From positions 1 to 34,248 of the forward strand of contig JNEM01010412.1 of the NCBI GenBank assembly GCA_000697335.1: DNA of 34,248 bases, given 5' to 3'. The DNA is from Conidiobolus incongruus B7586. Its lineage: Eukaryota; Entomophthoromycota; Entomophthoromycetes; Entomophthorales; Conidiobolaceae. Below, one piece after another: positions 1 to 11,620 of this stretch (position 1 is the stretch's first letter; every line of letters begins with the position of its first letter). The position numbers were made by a program, and so were the translations under genes. The notes below the pieces were generated by a model. It ran no database searches, was not told the origin of the DNA, and worked only from the letters and a program-made list of their open reading frames with translations.

Positions 1-432
1 GAATATATATTTTTTGGAATTATGCTCTTATTGATTAATATTTGAACGGCGTGATCTTCGGCGAACGGGGGATGGGGGTATAGATTCTCCACCAAATTAA
101 CACGTCTTGGGAAAGCCGCGTCCGGAATAGTATAAGCAAAAGAGAGAGATCTAGGGATTTCCAGGTAAAGGTTAGGGAGATAGGGGGTTTATTGATTTAA
201 GCCAAATAGCTGGGAGGACCCAGATCAAACTCCTTCTCTGTAGTATAGCTCTGTTTCTGGGTTCTATATATAGTGCATAGAGTAGTAGGTTTCTGGAGTT
301 TTCTGGAGGGTTGTATCATTAGCTGATTAAAGGATAGGGTTGAAGTGGTTGGTCACATGAGGGGGGGAATGACCCTTATATTCAGTTGAAGTAAGCATAT
401 TACGTGGGAGGAGAGTCACCTGACTCGTGACA
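1..432 (-). mobile_element. LTR-like sequence, possibly cut by the window edge
   Basis: This stretch is clearly richer in G+C than everything to its right, and the change is abrupt at 432/433. Read on the minus strand it begins TGTCACGAGTCAGG, which resembles the start of the solo LTR at 31165-31498 (TGTCGCGGATCGGG). It contains a TATA-like box near 265-280. There is no open frame. I could not find the other end or a target duplication, so it may be a complete LTR of about 410 bp or the outer part of an element continuing to the left. Ty3-type LTR is the best guess. Confidence 0.55.
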
Positions 433-3073
433 ATATCTTTTGATATAGTCGTTATATTTTTATATTAGATTTGAATTCGTCCGATAATTTAAAAATTAAA
501 AAAAATTCACATTTTTATTTCGGAAAATTACGGAATCATCAAATATCTTTTTATAAATAAATTTTATTAATTGATAATTATTTATGTTGATTTAATATTC
601 TATAATTCTAAATATATTAAACAATATGTTGATATAAGTATTAAATTTTATATGGATAAATATATAGGAGTTATCAAGGTATTAAATTATTGAAGTCGTA
701 CTGTAAATACTATTTAGTAAATACATTGATGTTTTATATTTTATTAAACACATCCTTGAACAGAAAATGCTCAAGTAAAATTATCTTAATATCAAACTAT
801 TAATTAGAGTTAGAAAAATATATTATTTTAATTCAGTCAAATTAATTTAATCACGATCATTTCCAATATTTAATGATAAATTAAATATGAATATTATTCG
901 CTATTTGAGCATTGTTTTCGTATGTAAATTTATTTAAATTATGTTCATTTTATGAAAATAATATACTAATATTTCTATTTGGAACATTTGTTAGAAAAAT
1001 CCGAGTCTAAAAGGAAATTCTATCAATTTTAAAAATTTGTAATATTCAATTAATTAGTTTATTTTCTTAACAATATCACTTTATATGGAATTTTTACAGG
1101 TTATTATGCGGTCAATAAAACGGAATGATATTGATAATATTCTTTTATTAATATCAACTTTCCATTATGTTTGAAAATTTTGATAATCTTTTTAGTTTTG
1201 GGCCTTATTTTCGAATGTGGTTTCTCGTATTTTGTTGTGAGTAAGCATCATCTGAACCAAGATCATAATAAGTTTGATGTTATTTTTATAATGTTATTTA
1301 TAATTGCGAAATTGGAAAAAATTGCAAGTATATAATGTGAAATTATTGAAATTTTAATTACAACTTTAATTTGGTGCCATAAAAAGTATTATATTAGCTG
1401 ATATGTAAAAATTTTACAAACATTTTTGTATTTATGCTTGAATAGTTAGAGCTCTATCCTGTTTATTGAAATTCTTATCATTAATCTATGATGTTTAAAA
1501 GTTACTTTGGAAAGATGGTATGGCAAAAAATGATATTATATATGAAATCATTAATTAAATAAATTGTTTATACCCAATAATCACAGATTTTACAATATCA
1601 TAATATTTGAATTATTTTAATTAAGGATATTTAATTAATCTATTATAATTTTCATTAAATACAGCTATTACATTAAATAAAATATTTGAACCTCAAACTT
1701 ATATCTAATTATTAATATTTTACCAGGATCTTGGATTTTATTATTTTTCCATAAATATTTAGTTAAAAAATTATATAAATTTATCTTTTAAATGATTCAT
1801 TATTAAATAATTTTTTAACTATTTAAATTCAAAATAGTCATAGTATAGCTATATTATTTGGATTCAAGGCTATTCATTTCTTTAACGGAAATAAATATCA
1901 TTACAATTTATAAATTACTTGGTAAATTTTTGATTAATAGAATTTTAACCTCTCAATTCAACGCTGATATAATACTCAAATACAAAGATGAAATAATCAC
2001 TTTATTGATTCAAATCAAAATATTACACATTCATTAAAATTTAGTTTTTATTAACCCCAAAAGTAACTAATTCTTGTTTATATTGTGACTGCGAATTGAT
2101 AATATTTTAACAATAAGTTGATTTTGAACTGAATATCAATTACTAATTAGATTAGACTATTCATTTATTCAGCATAATTTTAAATAATACTCAATATTTA
2201 ATCAAGTTTTTAGTTATTAGTATTTATAATTAAACTATATTTTAAATGGTTTCTGAAAATTAAACAATTTATTATTATACTAATAAAAAATGAATTTTAT
2301 TCAGATAATATTTTATGATTTTAATAAATATTGCATAAAACAAATAAATTAACATTTTATCATTTATTAAATACTGATATGATGTTCGGAGTTTGAAAAG
2401 ATTTTATCAAATTAAAGTATTCTATATGATAACATTAGTTTATATTATTTTCAAAATAATCTTATCTATACAATTTTTTTAAAGTCTGATCTGAAACATA
2501 TATTAAATTAGATAATTAAAGAATGCGCAAATTATTTTTAAATCATACCATAATATCTTGAAATAATTAAATTCATTTATTTGATTTGAAATTAATAACA
2601 TAAATCATTAATAAATTAGTGATAAATTAATTTTTAAGAAATGAAATCATATTGAGGACGGTATCGGATAATAAAAATAATCATACTAAATTGGTGAGAA
2701 TATTTAGAAATCTTTTAAATGTAAATATTCTTAATAAGAAAAAAAAAGAATTTTAAAATGTTTATTTTAGTCGCATGGTTAAATTTTTAAAAATTTTTAG
2801 AGAATTAATAATAGTAAATAGGAATTATTTTAAGATGAAATAAATAAATAATGAAATAAGTTTTATATCGAATATAGGTAATCTATACTAATTATTTTTA
2901 TTATTTCAAATTATATTTAATTTTCTAAATTACTTAATTTGTATCACTTAGTTTTTGTAAAATTTACGCAACCTTAAAATCATGATCTTCTAATATTTTT
3001 CATTCGAATATTTAAGCAATTGCTTTTTAGGAACTAAACACTATTTTATTAAAATATCTATAAATTTACATTT
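433..3073. other. AT-rich spacer, no gene recognised
   Basis: Both strands are full of stops. Around 1100-1300 the base composition is a little less extreme, but no peptide there matches the tubby-like family or another family I know. Confidence 0.5.
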
Positions 3074-3634
3074 ATGCTTTTAAATCCTCTACAATATAAT
3101 ATCACAATCTATCCAAATATAAATTCTGAGTGGCATATTAGAGATAATCATGGGAATCATCACTACACTATACAGTTTCCTATCCTTGCAAAGCCAAAAT
3201 TGATTAACTTGAAAGGAGAGTGTATTTCGAGGATTTATAACGATGAACTGAATTCCTTTTTAAGGTATATCGGACTCTATGATTCTAATCTAATATTCTC
3301 TTTAAAGTTTGTACCTGAATTGAGTAAGTTTACATTCAGTCCGCTGAAATGGAATGCTGAATCTTGTCCTTTCAAATTTGTTTGGACCATTTCAAGAGTT
3401 GACCATTGCATCATGTTGACAGATTATATATCTTGTGAATTGATTGCGAAAGTAGAGTGTTGTTCATCATCTGTCAGAGGTCAAATGGCTACAATACAAT
3501 TTTATAAGAAGTTAGACATTCAATTGGTGTTAGCCATTTTATTTGCTGGATGTATCCTTCTTCATCAATCTAGGATGTTGAAATCATCATATAGCAATGG
3601 AAGTGAAAAAATTACAAAAAGTAATACATATTGA
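3074..3634 (+). CDS. Divergent tubby/LURP-one-like protein
   Basis: The 186-residue product aligns along its length with the other family members but is the most diverged of the open copies. Its start, QYNITIYPNINSEWHI, matches QYEITIPKLLKSEWKI of the 23474 gene at the same distance from the first Met, which supports this ATG. Family hallmarks follow: a Gly-containing turn near residue 48, ISRIYNDEL near 51-59 (family GKIYSEKLF), a W near 94 and again near 105, and a hydrophobic C-terminal helix (QLVLAILFAGCILLH, about 149-163). That helix is longer and more hydrophobic than in its relatives, so it might anchor in a membrane. The WKR motif of most members is absent. The fold assignment follows the tubby C-terminal-like clan, whose members bind phospholipids or phosphoinositides; any such role here is inference. 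Confidence 0.7.
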   Translation: MLLNPLQYNITIYPNINSEWHIRDNHGNHHYTIQFPILAKPKLINLKGECISRIYNDELNSFLRYIGLYDSNLIFSLKFVPELSKFTFSPLKWNAESCPFKFVWTISRVDHCIMLTDYISCELIAKVECCSSSVRGQMATIQFYKKLDIQLVLAILFAGCILLHQSRMLKSSYSNGSEKITKSNTY

Positions 3635-4124
3635 ATTTTGAAATTATAGGACTATTTTAGTCTTTAATATATAAAATACCAAAATTTCATAAACATTTCA
3701 TTCATATAATATCATGTAAAAAATAAAGATATTGTATTTTAAAATTTATTAGCTGAATTATTTAAAATAAATAACGAAATAGATTTATTCAAAGTTAATT
3801 TTCAAATCAAATAAGATTTTAGAATTTATATTTTTAAATTATTAAGTTTTATTATATATTAAATAAAAAATTCTAATTCAAACTATAATATACTTGATTA
3901 ATCATATAATACTAACTAAGAAGCTCTACACCAAGGAGGTTGAGATTGTGTTCAAATATAAACAAGTTTCTTTTATAATTTTAAAAAATATTTTAAGAGT
4001 TGATTTAAAATATTCTTAAAAATCTTATTAATTCAAGAATCATTTTGAATATATATATATATATATATCTAAATTCTTTAATTTATTAATTTTAATTTAT
4101 TAATATTATCATAGAATTGAAGAA
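3635..4124. other. AT-rich spacer, no gene recognised
   Basis: Contains a TA dinucleotide run at about 4049-4068. No coding signal is visible on either strand. Confidence 0.5.
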
Positions 4125-5345
4125 ATGGGAAATTTTTTAATTTCTGATTTTTTAAATATATTATTAATTTCAAATAAAAATAAATATATAAAATAAATAA
4201 GAAAGTAAATAGTTTTGAATTATATATATATATATATATTTAATGGTTTTTTTGATTAAGAGATTAATTTTTTAAAATTTATTCTTTAATTTAATTATAC
4301 TTAAATTAAATAATAATCATCAAAATTATTTTATTTTAATATTAATAATACTTAACAATAAATCCTCTAAAATTATTTATATTTGACTAATAACTTTTAA
4401 TAATAAAATATTATTTAAATCAATAATTTATTACTTGGGATATTACTTTAAAATTTAGAGAGGAATTATTTAAAACTTATTAATATCTAGAAAACTAATC
4501 TTAATTATTATTTTTTTAATAATTAATAGTTTAAAAAATTATACAAAATATATCTTTTTATTTTTATTAAAAAACAATTAATATAATTTAATATTAATTA
4601 TATAAGTAATTTTTATATATTAAAGTTTATATTAAAATTAATAAATTAAAATATAAAATGAATAGCTTATATTTTAATTTAAGGTTAAAAAAACTAGAGT
4701 AGCTATTATTAAATAAAATTTACTAAGGTATAGCTAGAAACTAAGGCTTTTATAATAGATTATTATAATTAATAAATTTTAAATCTTTTTATATAATCTT
4801 TTATTAAAATATAAATTAAGATATTAAATTAAGTTAAATTAACCCCCTTTATAAATTATTTTTAATAAATACTCTATTAAAAAATTAATATTAATTATTA
4901 TTTTAGATTATAATAACATATTCTATTTTTATTTAGTTTTTAAAGGAAAATGATTTAATAATAAACATTATATTGCTTTTTTTAAATAAAACTATTTTTA
5001 ATTAATGTTCTTAATATAATTTAAGAGAATTTATTATTTTATATAATAATGATAAATATATAAAGTTAAAACTATAAAAAACTTTCTTATCAAAAATAAC
5101 AAGAAAAAAAAATACTCATCCAATATATTCTTTAGATTATAATTTATATAATTATAATTGTTTTAAGTAATTAAATAACTAGCTTGTAAAAAAGAAAATT
5201 TCTATAGGAAAATTTAATTGGTTTGTAAATTATCAAATTTTAGTCTTTAATTAAAAAAACTATTTTTTAAGTATTAGATCTTTGCTAAAAGTATAGCAAA
5301 AAGTTATTAGAAATAAAAGAAATTATTAATTTTATATTATATATT
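4125..5345 (+). repeat. AT-rich dispersed repeat, copy 1 (uninterrupted)
   Basis: This block aligns with the two flanks of the transposon at 15520-18290. Shared landmarks, in order, are TTTAATTTCTGATTTTT, a TA run (4220-4239; partner 15612-15632), TTTTAATATTA-type tracts, TTATTATTTTATATAATAA (about 5032-5050; partner near 17983), and AAAAGTATAG (5287-5296; partner 18235-18244). G+C is exceptionally low, even for this window. It has no coding capacity. The right-end motif near AAAAGTATAG resembles a DNA-transposon terminus, so the repeat may be an old non-autonomous element; I could not find a matching left terminus. Confidence 0.6.
4787..4800. other. Paralogous empty insertion site for the Tc1-like element
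   Basis: TTTTTATATAATCTTTTATT here corresponds to TTCTTTTATA on the left and TATAATATTTTATT on the right of the 1571-bp element in the second copy of this repeat. Copy 1 therefore shows the state before insertion, apart from one TA and substitutions. Confidence 0.55.
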
Positions 5346-6234
5346 AAAATGTTTATTTTTTTCAATTACAAAAAATTCCCATTATTTAAATTACAAAGTA
5401 ATATATTGAACTTTATTAAAAACATTGTATAATATATTCAATACAGTAATATGAATTAGTATAAAATTAGATTGTAATCATTGATTTTTTAATAAATCTA
5501 AAGATATTTCATAGAATAAAAGTGTTAATTGTTTTTAATATTACATTCAAAAATTTATATATATATACAAGTCTAAAAATATATTATATATCACATTCTA
5601 ATTTTCAATAAATATAATATGTCAAATTCAAAAGAGTGAATTATTTTAGTTTCAAACAATCCAAATATCAGTTATAATTTTCAATATTAAATATCAATAA
5701 ATTTGGAATATATATAACGATATATTATATTCAAATAAATTGTAAAAACAAAAATATATTGAGAAAAATCCTCAACGTTTTAAAGAGTATAAATCTCTAT
5801 TTTTGTATCATAAATGGTTAAATCTTCAATTTTAACATTGTTTTAGCATTATCGGTATTGAAATATGGATTTAATTGTTTTCAATCGAGAATCTGAAAAT
5901 TTCTTTAGATTTAAATCTTATATTCGAATTTATTTCAAATATTACTTAATTTCAATATGAGTTTTACTAACTTTTATTTGATTAATATAAGTTAAAAATT
6001 TTATAAATTATATTTTTTTGAATAAATTCATAAATATCTGCCTAATTTAAATATAGAAAAAAGTGAAATTTCTTTAATTGTATGATTTATAATGATTAAA
6101 AATTTAATTTATTTTATATTAAATTTGATCAATTAATAAAAGAATAAAATTTTCAAAAAATTTTTAAAATTAATCTAAAAAAAGTATAATGATGTAACTT
6201 AATTAAAATTAATGAAACTATATTTTAATATATA
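5346..6234. other. AT-rich spacer, no gene recognised
   Basis: Simple AT-rich sequence with short A and T runs. I see no ORF or repeat boundary before the sharp rise in G+C at 6235. Confidence 0.5.
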
Positions 6235-6653
6235 TGTCGGGTGTTAACACTGACAACAATGGGCTTTACGAGCTTAAACGGGGAATCGCCAGTGGTAAAC
6301 GATAAATTACCACGTAATTAAGGGAAATTATTGGGGTTCACCAAAGTAGGTGAAAATGACTTGTTACGAATCGGGTTCTTTGAATAAAGTAAATATCTCA
6401 CGCTCGTCACGACTCAACACTTTTGTGAGGGCTACGAGAAAAACTTAGAGACGGTATACTTTTGAAAATGAAGATAGAACATGTGTTTATTAGTTTGCTT
6501 GTGATAATCTTATATTAGGTTCCATTGTTGATTTTTGTGGACATGAACAACTTACGGGCAGAAAGTAATAGGATCAACTAGTTCATGGGGTGTGATATCT
6601 CCAATGTGACTTCTCGAATCCTGCGGTAATCGGAGTTTCTTGAGTAATTGACA
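6235..6653 (+). mobile_element. LTR-like repeat, left arm of an inverted pair
   Basis: This 419-bp block of near-balanced composition is bounded by TGTCGGGTGTTAACAC and TTGACA, so it has TG...CA ends, and it has no coding frame. Its reverse complement aligns over the full length with 7548-7963. Seventeen CpG sites remain, so it looks young. I found no matching target duplication on either side, so the LTR identity rests on size, ends and lack of coding. Polarity is assigned from the resemblance of TGTCGG to the TGTC(A/G)CG starts of the other two LTR-like sequences. It ends 87 bp before the start codon of the next gene, so it may supply that gene's promoter. Confidence 0.6.
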
Positions 6654-6740
6654 GGATTATTCTCCATCATATATATGGTGGTTCAGATATTCAAACTAAT
6701 TATAAGTTTGAACAAGAATATTAAAACTGCATTCAATCAA

Positions 6741-7280
6741 ATGTCTAATCCAGAAAATCATCAATATGTAGTAACCAGAAAAGATCCTTATACTAAAGAG
6801 TGGGTGATCAGCGATGTTGAAACTGGCGAGAAGCATATTATAAAATTCCATATAACTAGTCCCGATCTCTTGAAGAATGATAAAGGAGAGGAAATAAGTA
6901 CTGTTAAATCTGAAGGGCTTATGACACTAAAGAGGAAAATTGTTTATGATAAAGAGAAGTGTCATGTTGAGGTTAAATGGTCCCCAAAGCTGTTATCATT
7001 TACGGTCAAAGGCTCTACAACCTCTCAAGGATTCGAAAATATTGATTGGATACTCGATATGAACAAAGAAGCTTACCGTCTTGATATATATGATAATACC
7101 ACTGGTGAGTGTATATCCAAATTCCATCACATTTATAGAGCTTATAGCGAAGTTGGTAAGTTGGAAATTTTTAAAGAGATGCCTAAGGATTTGAAACTTT
7201 TCGTTGCCTATTTGTCTGGATACACTTTCAGACATGTCCTTGCTGAACTTCCACAGCTTGGTTGGGATATGACCAAATAA
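6741..7280 (+). CDS. Tubby/LURP-one-like protein, subfamily A
   Basis: The 179-residue product is nearest to the gene at 8922; a bit over half of the residues are identical. I chose the ATG at 6741 because MSNPENHQYVVTR matches MSNSNHQYVVTR of that gene. The frame is open further upstream to the edge of the LTR-like arm, with another ATG at 6675 that would add a hydrophobic leader of 22 residues; that leader is absent from the sister gene. Visible parts are a first strand with EWVISD, GSTTSQGFENIDW near 108-120, IYRAYSEVGKLEIF near 140-153, a hydrophobic helix (LKLFVAYLSGYTF) and the C-terminal signature LPQLGWDMTK shared only with the 8922 gene. The gene sits between inverted LTR-like arms, so its expression may be altered. 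Function unknown. Confidence 0.8.
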   Translation: MSNPENHQYVVTRKDPYTKEWVISDVETGEKHIIKFHITSPDLLKNDKGEEISTVKSEGLMTLKRKIVYDKEKCHVEVKWSPKLLSFTVKGSTTSQGFENIDWILDMNKEAYRLDIYDNTTGECISKFHHIYRAYSEVGKLEIFKEMPKDLKLFVAYLSGYTFRHVLAELPQLGWDMTK

Positions 7281-7547
7281 ACTTAATTATATTTGTTTAT
7301 TAACCTTATTGTACTAAACAGATTTAGAATTTTTAATTAGAATCTCTCACTCTTTATTATTGAATATAGTTATGATTCATTGTATATCAATATTATAAAA
7401 TCAGCTCATTTCAAACTTCATCAAAATTATATATGTTCAAGACTTGAGTACCATAAAGAAGTACATATGTTTCAAAATCAACTTTATTGAAAATCTGAAT
7501 TAAGATTTATTTAATACTAATTTATAGATAGTGATAGGAAATAATCT

Positions 7548-7963
7548 TGTCCATTATTTAAAAAACTTTGTTTATCACCCTGATACAAGGAGTCACATCA
7601 GAATACCTTATTTCATGAACTGGTTAAACTTATTATTTTCTCTTGTGAAGCATTTATATTTATAAACATTCATAATTGAAACTAATATAAGATTATTATA
7701 AGCAAACTAATAAATATATCTTTTTATCTTTATTTCCAAAAATATTCAGTCTTTAAGTTTTTTTTATAATACTCACAAGAGTATTAAGTTATGATAAGTA
7801 TGAGATATTTATTTTATTTGAAGAACCTGATTTGTAATACGTTTATTTCACCTAATTTAGTGAACCCCCTTAATTTCCCATAATTTTATGGTAATTTATT
7901 ATTTAACACTGGTGATTCTATGTTTATGGATATTAGTAACATATTTTATTAAAACTTAAGTCA
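7548..7963 (-). mobile_element. LTR-like repeat, right arm of an inverted pair, decayed
   Basis: Aligns in reverse complement with 6235-6653 from TGTC at 7548 to about 7963, nearly the same length (416 against 419 bp). Almost all differences lower G+C: only one CpG remains where the other arm has 17. It therefore appears much older, or has been mutated by a C-to-T process. The left boundary is sharp; the right boundary is approximate. Confidence 0.6.
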
Positions 7964-8921
7964 ATTTCTGATTGAATATTATTATATTAAAGATATTGTT
8001 AAATGGTATTATAATTTAAATATTATTAATTTAGAGGAATACTTATTAATAATATTGTATTATATAATATGATATTTTAATAATATATATATCTATAATA
8101 TATTAATTAAATTATAGTTTTAATTATAACAGTTATTATGTTAAAATTGGAATTAGATAAAATAATGATTAAAATACTATATCCAATATATATAATATAT
8201 TATATTTTAATCTGGTAATAATTTTATAAATTATAATCACAATATTTTATAATAAACTAGCAATATTATTATATTATCACTTCTGTTATAAAATTAATAT
8301 ATATCAATATAAATGGTTAAATAATATCAAAAACATCACTTATAATACAAACAAATATTAATATAATAAGTTAATTGTATTTCTCACTTATGATTATTAA
8401 ACTACACCTATAATGTTAATATAGTTACAAATATATCAATCTTTTCAAAAATTTCCAAGAAATTATTAGATTTTAATAATAAATAAAAATTATTTTCAAT
8501 AAAAAACAATTTGTGTTTTTTTGAGATTTATTAGTACTATTTTTGAAATTTTGATTCAATATTAATATTCATATTTAATAGATATTTTGTTCTGAATTTA
8601 ATATCTAAAATTAAAATCTTTAGAATAATAATCTAATTTATTGATGATTTATTAGTATTCATAATTTTTGGTATAATCAATATTACCAAATATAGAAATT
8701 TCAAAATTTCCAAATTCGTTAATATATTAAATTTCTCTTAATTCTTAAGGAATTCACATAATCAAATATTCAATTCACGCAGCTTTAAATTTTGAATGCA
8801 TTGGATGTGGATAAACTACCAAGTTCATGTATTAATTAGTGACAAATTTATAAATGAAATTTAATATAAATACAACAGATAAAATCTTATTAAAAAAATT
8901 CATATAAATTTCGAGTATATT
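7964..8921. other. AT-rich spacer upstream of the 8922 gene
   Basis: No coding signal. The last 150 bp before the ATG are less AT-extreme and probably hold the promoter, but no element can be named with confidence. Confidence 0.45.
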
Positions 8922-9458
8922 ATGTCTAATTCAAATCATCAATATGTTGTAACCAGAAGAGATCCATTTACTAAACAATGGTTAATCACAGATACCCAAA
9001 ATGGTCAGAAGAATTGGGTTGTATTCAATATGACTAGTCCATGTACCTTGGTGAATGAAAAAGATGAAAAAATAGGTCGAATTATCTCCGAAGGACTTTT
9101 CACCATGAAAAAGAAAGTGATTTTTAATACTGAAAAATGTCGAATTGATGCCAAATGGTCCTCCAAATTAATGTCCTTTGTGATTAAAGGTTCTACAATT
9201 TTTAAAGGATTCGAAAGCTTCGAGTGGAAATGGACATTTGACAAAATAGCTTTTCATCTCAATTTAACAGACTGTAACAATGGTGATCAGATTGCACACT
9301 TTAGTCATATTTATCGTGCTTATACAGAAGTTGGAAAGTTGGAAATATTTAAAGATATGCCTAATGATCTCAAATTATTCACTGTTTTTCTTACAGCTTT
9401 TACCTTCAAACATGTCCTAAGCGAACTTCCGCAACTTGGTTGGGATATGACTAAATAA
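8922..9458 (+). CDS. Tubby/LURP-one-like protein, subfamily A
   Basis: The 178-residue protein has no signal peptide. Along the chain it shows a first strand HQYVVTRRDPFTKQWLITD, FNMTSPCTLVNEKDEKIGRI (about 45-64) with the turn-and-strand pattern of the LURP-one/tubby fold, SEGLFTMKKKV, a core strand DAKWSSKLMSFVIKG, GFESFEWKW near 118-126, IAHFSHIYRAY near 136-146, VGKLEIFKDMP, and a C-terminal hydrophobic helix DLKLFTVFLTAF before LPQLGWDMTK. In the clan the last helix fills the centre of a closed beta-barrel; LURP-one proteins have a comparable hydrophobic segment. The decayed copy at 9955-10400 derives from this subfamily. Biochemical role unknown. Confidence 0.85.
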   Translation: MSNSNHQYVVTRRDPFTKQWLITDTQNGQKNWVVFNMTSPCTLVNEKDEKIGRIISEGLFTMKKKVIFNTEKCRIDAKWSSKLMSFVIKGSTIFKGFESFEWKWTFDKIAFHLNLTDCNNGDQIAHFSHIYRAYTEVGKLEIFKDMPNDLKLFTVFLTAFTFKHVLSELPQLGWDMTK

Positions 9459-9954
9459 TAGTTTATGAAATTTTTATTGTCTATTATTATATTGATAAAA
9501 CTTTAATTATTAAAAAATTTCAATAAATTTATTTAAACTTTTATTCCAAACTATAATTTGATTAATTTATTTTAAATTGATATTATAAAATTTATCGAAA
9601 AATTAAATAATAAATATTAAAGTATTACTTTAGTGTTATAAGATTAAATAATTTATGATTTTTATTATTAAAATATTAATAATATTAATATAACTTTATT
9701 TTAATTTTTTAAAATATATTCAAAATATTTATTATTTCTATTTTGATTTACTTAAACACAACTTTGTAATATATCATTTAGAAATATTTGATTTTCAAAT
9801 TATATTATAAATACAAATATCATTTAAATATATACTATAATAATATTATAAGAACCAGTTATATTTTCAAATAATATAAATGAGTTCACTGGGTTAAAGA
9901 TTTTATATTTTTATTTAATATGACAAATCAGATATTAATAACTGATTATCATTT
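9459..9954. other. AT-rich spacer, no gene recognised
   Basis: Lies between the 3' ends of the convergent 8922 gene and the decayed minus-strand copy. Nothing else is visible. Confidence 0.5.
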
Positions 9955-10400
9955 TAATATACATGAAGAAAATGAAATGACAAAAATAGTGAATACTTTA
10001 ATATCTTTTAAGATACCATGAAAAATTCCAACTTGCCAACTCCATCAAAAGCACTATCAGTGTGATTAATTTGCTCAGAAGAACTTTCCAGTATCTTTGT
10101 TTTTTGAATCAAGAAGTTCTTCAATTTTATTTTCATTCTTCTGCCGATTAGTTGATTCAAGTCCTACAAGGCTTATAATCCCAACAATATAGAATGAGCA
10201 ACATATGGAGGGCTATTTGGCATCAATTTGATATTGGTCTTTGAGCAAAACAGTATTTTTCTTTATACTAAGTATTCCTTTTGAAATAATGTGATAAATT
10301 TTCACTTCTTGATATATCAACATGGCAGAATTTGTCATATTGAAGTTTATCTAGAACTTTCACTATTTTATACATCAGTTATTCGCTATTTTTTAGTGTT
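9955..10400 (-). pseudogene. Decayed tubby-like gene, subfamily A
   Basis: Reverse-strand translation gives FNMTNSAMLIYQEVKIYHII then SKGILSIKKN, YQIDAK, GVGKLEFFM and DIKVFTIFVISFSSCILK. These line up in order with FNMTSPCTLVNEKDEKIGRI, SEGLFTMKKK, CRIDAK, EVGKLEIFK and DLKLFTVFLTAFTFKHVL of the 8922 gene. The pieces fall in more than one frame and stops intervene: TAG replaces the Trp after IDAK, and several stops lie upstream of FNMTN. The first strand is recognisable only at DNA level. Clearly a dead duplicate, transcribed originally toward the 8922 gene. Confidence 0.75.
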
Positions 10401-11620
10401 TTAGTCTTTTCTATTTAAAATTTCATAATTCTCTTTAGTTGACATATTTATGGTAATATTTCAATAAATGTTTTTATAATTGAAAAACAATATTATCAAA
10501 TTGTAATTAATAAATTAATGACTTATATAACTAGTTTAAATCTCATGTATTGAGAACTCTTAATAATATGATTGTTTGTTATTTTATTTTTAATGAAATC
10601 TGATTCTTTCAATTTTTTTTCAATAGAAAATTTATAACTTTAAAATATTGTAATAAAAAATTTGAATGTATTTTAAATCTTTCAAAATATTTTGAGTATA
10701 TCAGATTTTAAATTTGCAAAGTACAAAAAAGTCATATATTCAACAAATTAACAAATAAAAAATTGAAAAAAATGACTTTAATATTTTGCTTTGTAAATGC
10801 GTATTTACCAATAAAGTTTCTAGTTCAAGTTTCCAGATTCATAGGCTTTGTAGATGAAAGTTTCAAATACGCAAAAATATATTCAGTTGAATCACATATC
10901 AAATTTTTATCAAAGTTTAAATTTTTAATTGATAGAATATGTTTATTCAATAATTATAATGAGAGTTATTTTTTAGCATATTATTATATTATAATATACA
11001 GAACATTTGGAATATATACATATACAACCATTTCATACAATCAATTTATTCGTTTTTAAAGTAATCTTAGGCTATGAATCAGCTTTAATAACCTAACTTG
11101 AACAAATTAGCTCAAAAATTATCATCAACTATGGAATCATTTTTATTATTGTGTTGACAATAATAGCATATTTTAAATTCAGTAGCTGAATAATTGGGAA
11201 TATAAACTTTAGGCTTTTGTATATCATTATAATTTATAATAATATAGTTTACAACCTTTTAAACAATAATACTTTGTATTTACATAAGGTGAAAATGCGT
11301 AGTTGAATATTGCTTTAATTAACCTATATTATATTAATTATGCATTTGTTTTGCAATTGAGATTGATAATATTTGATTTACAAATAATTTTAAAAATTTG
11401 ATCATGATTTCATAATTAATGGTTTTCTAAAAATTGTTAATTTTTCTAATATTGATCCTGAATAAATATAAAATTTTGCCAAATTTGATCAAATTCTATT
11501 CTTTGAAATTATCCGATTTTTAATTGGGTAAGTTCTAATTAGAAGATTGGTTCGTTCTTTATGTACAGTTTAAATAGGTGGTTAATCTAAATAAAAATTA
11601 GTTTTTTAAAATTATCCACT
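10401..11620. other. AT-rich spacer, no supported gene
   Basis: An open stretch at 10763-11059 encodes 98 hydrophobic and aromatic residues but begins with TTG, matches no family and has the composition of random AT-rich DNA. The final 100 bp before 11621 are probably the promoter of the next gene. Confidence 0.45.

Noticed and set aside
4049-4239. TA-rich tracts as possible replication origin or CRISPR-like repeats
   Set aside because: Plain dinucleotide runs in AT-rich eukaryotic spacer; no regular spacers.
6996-7235. Antisense open stretches within the family genes (also 9005-9244, 11587-11851, 21080-21331)
   Set aside because: Shadows of conserved genes; they are not conserved between the paralogues.
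6235-7963. Single transposon with 400-bp terminal inverted repeats carrying a tubby-like cargo gene
   Set aside because: The arms differ greatly in decay, and no target duplication flanks the whole; two separate insertions fit better, though it is not excluded.
10763-11059. 98-codon open stretch on the plus strand
   Set aside because: TTG start, composition of random AT-rich DNA, and no match to the tubby-like family or any other.
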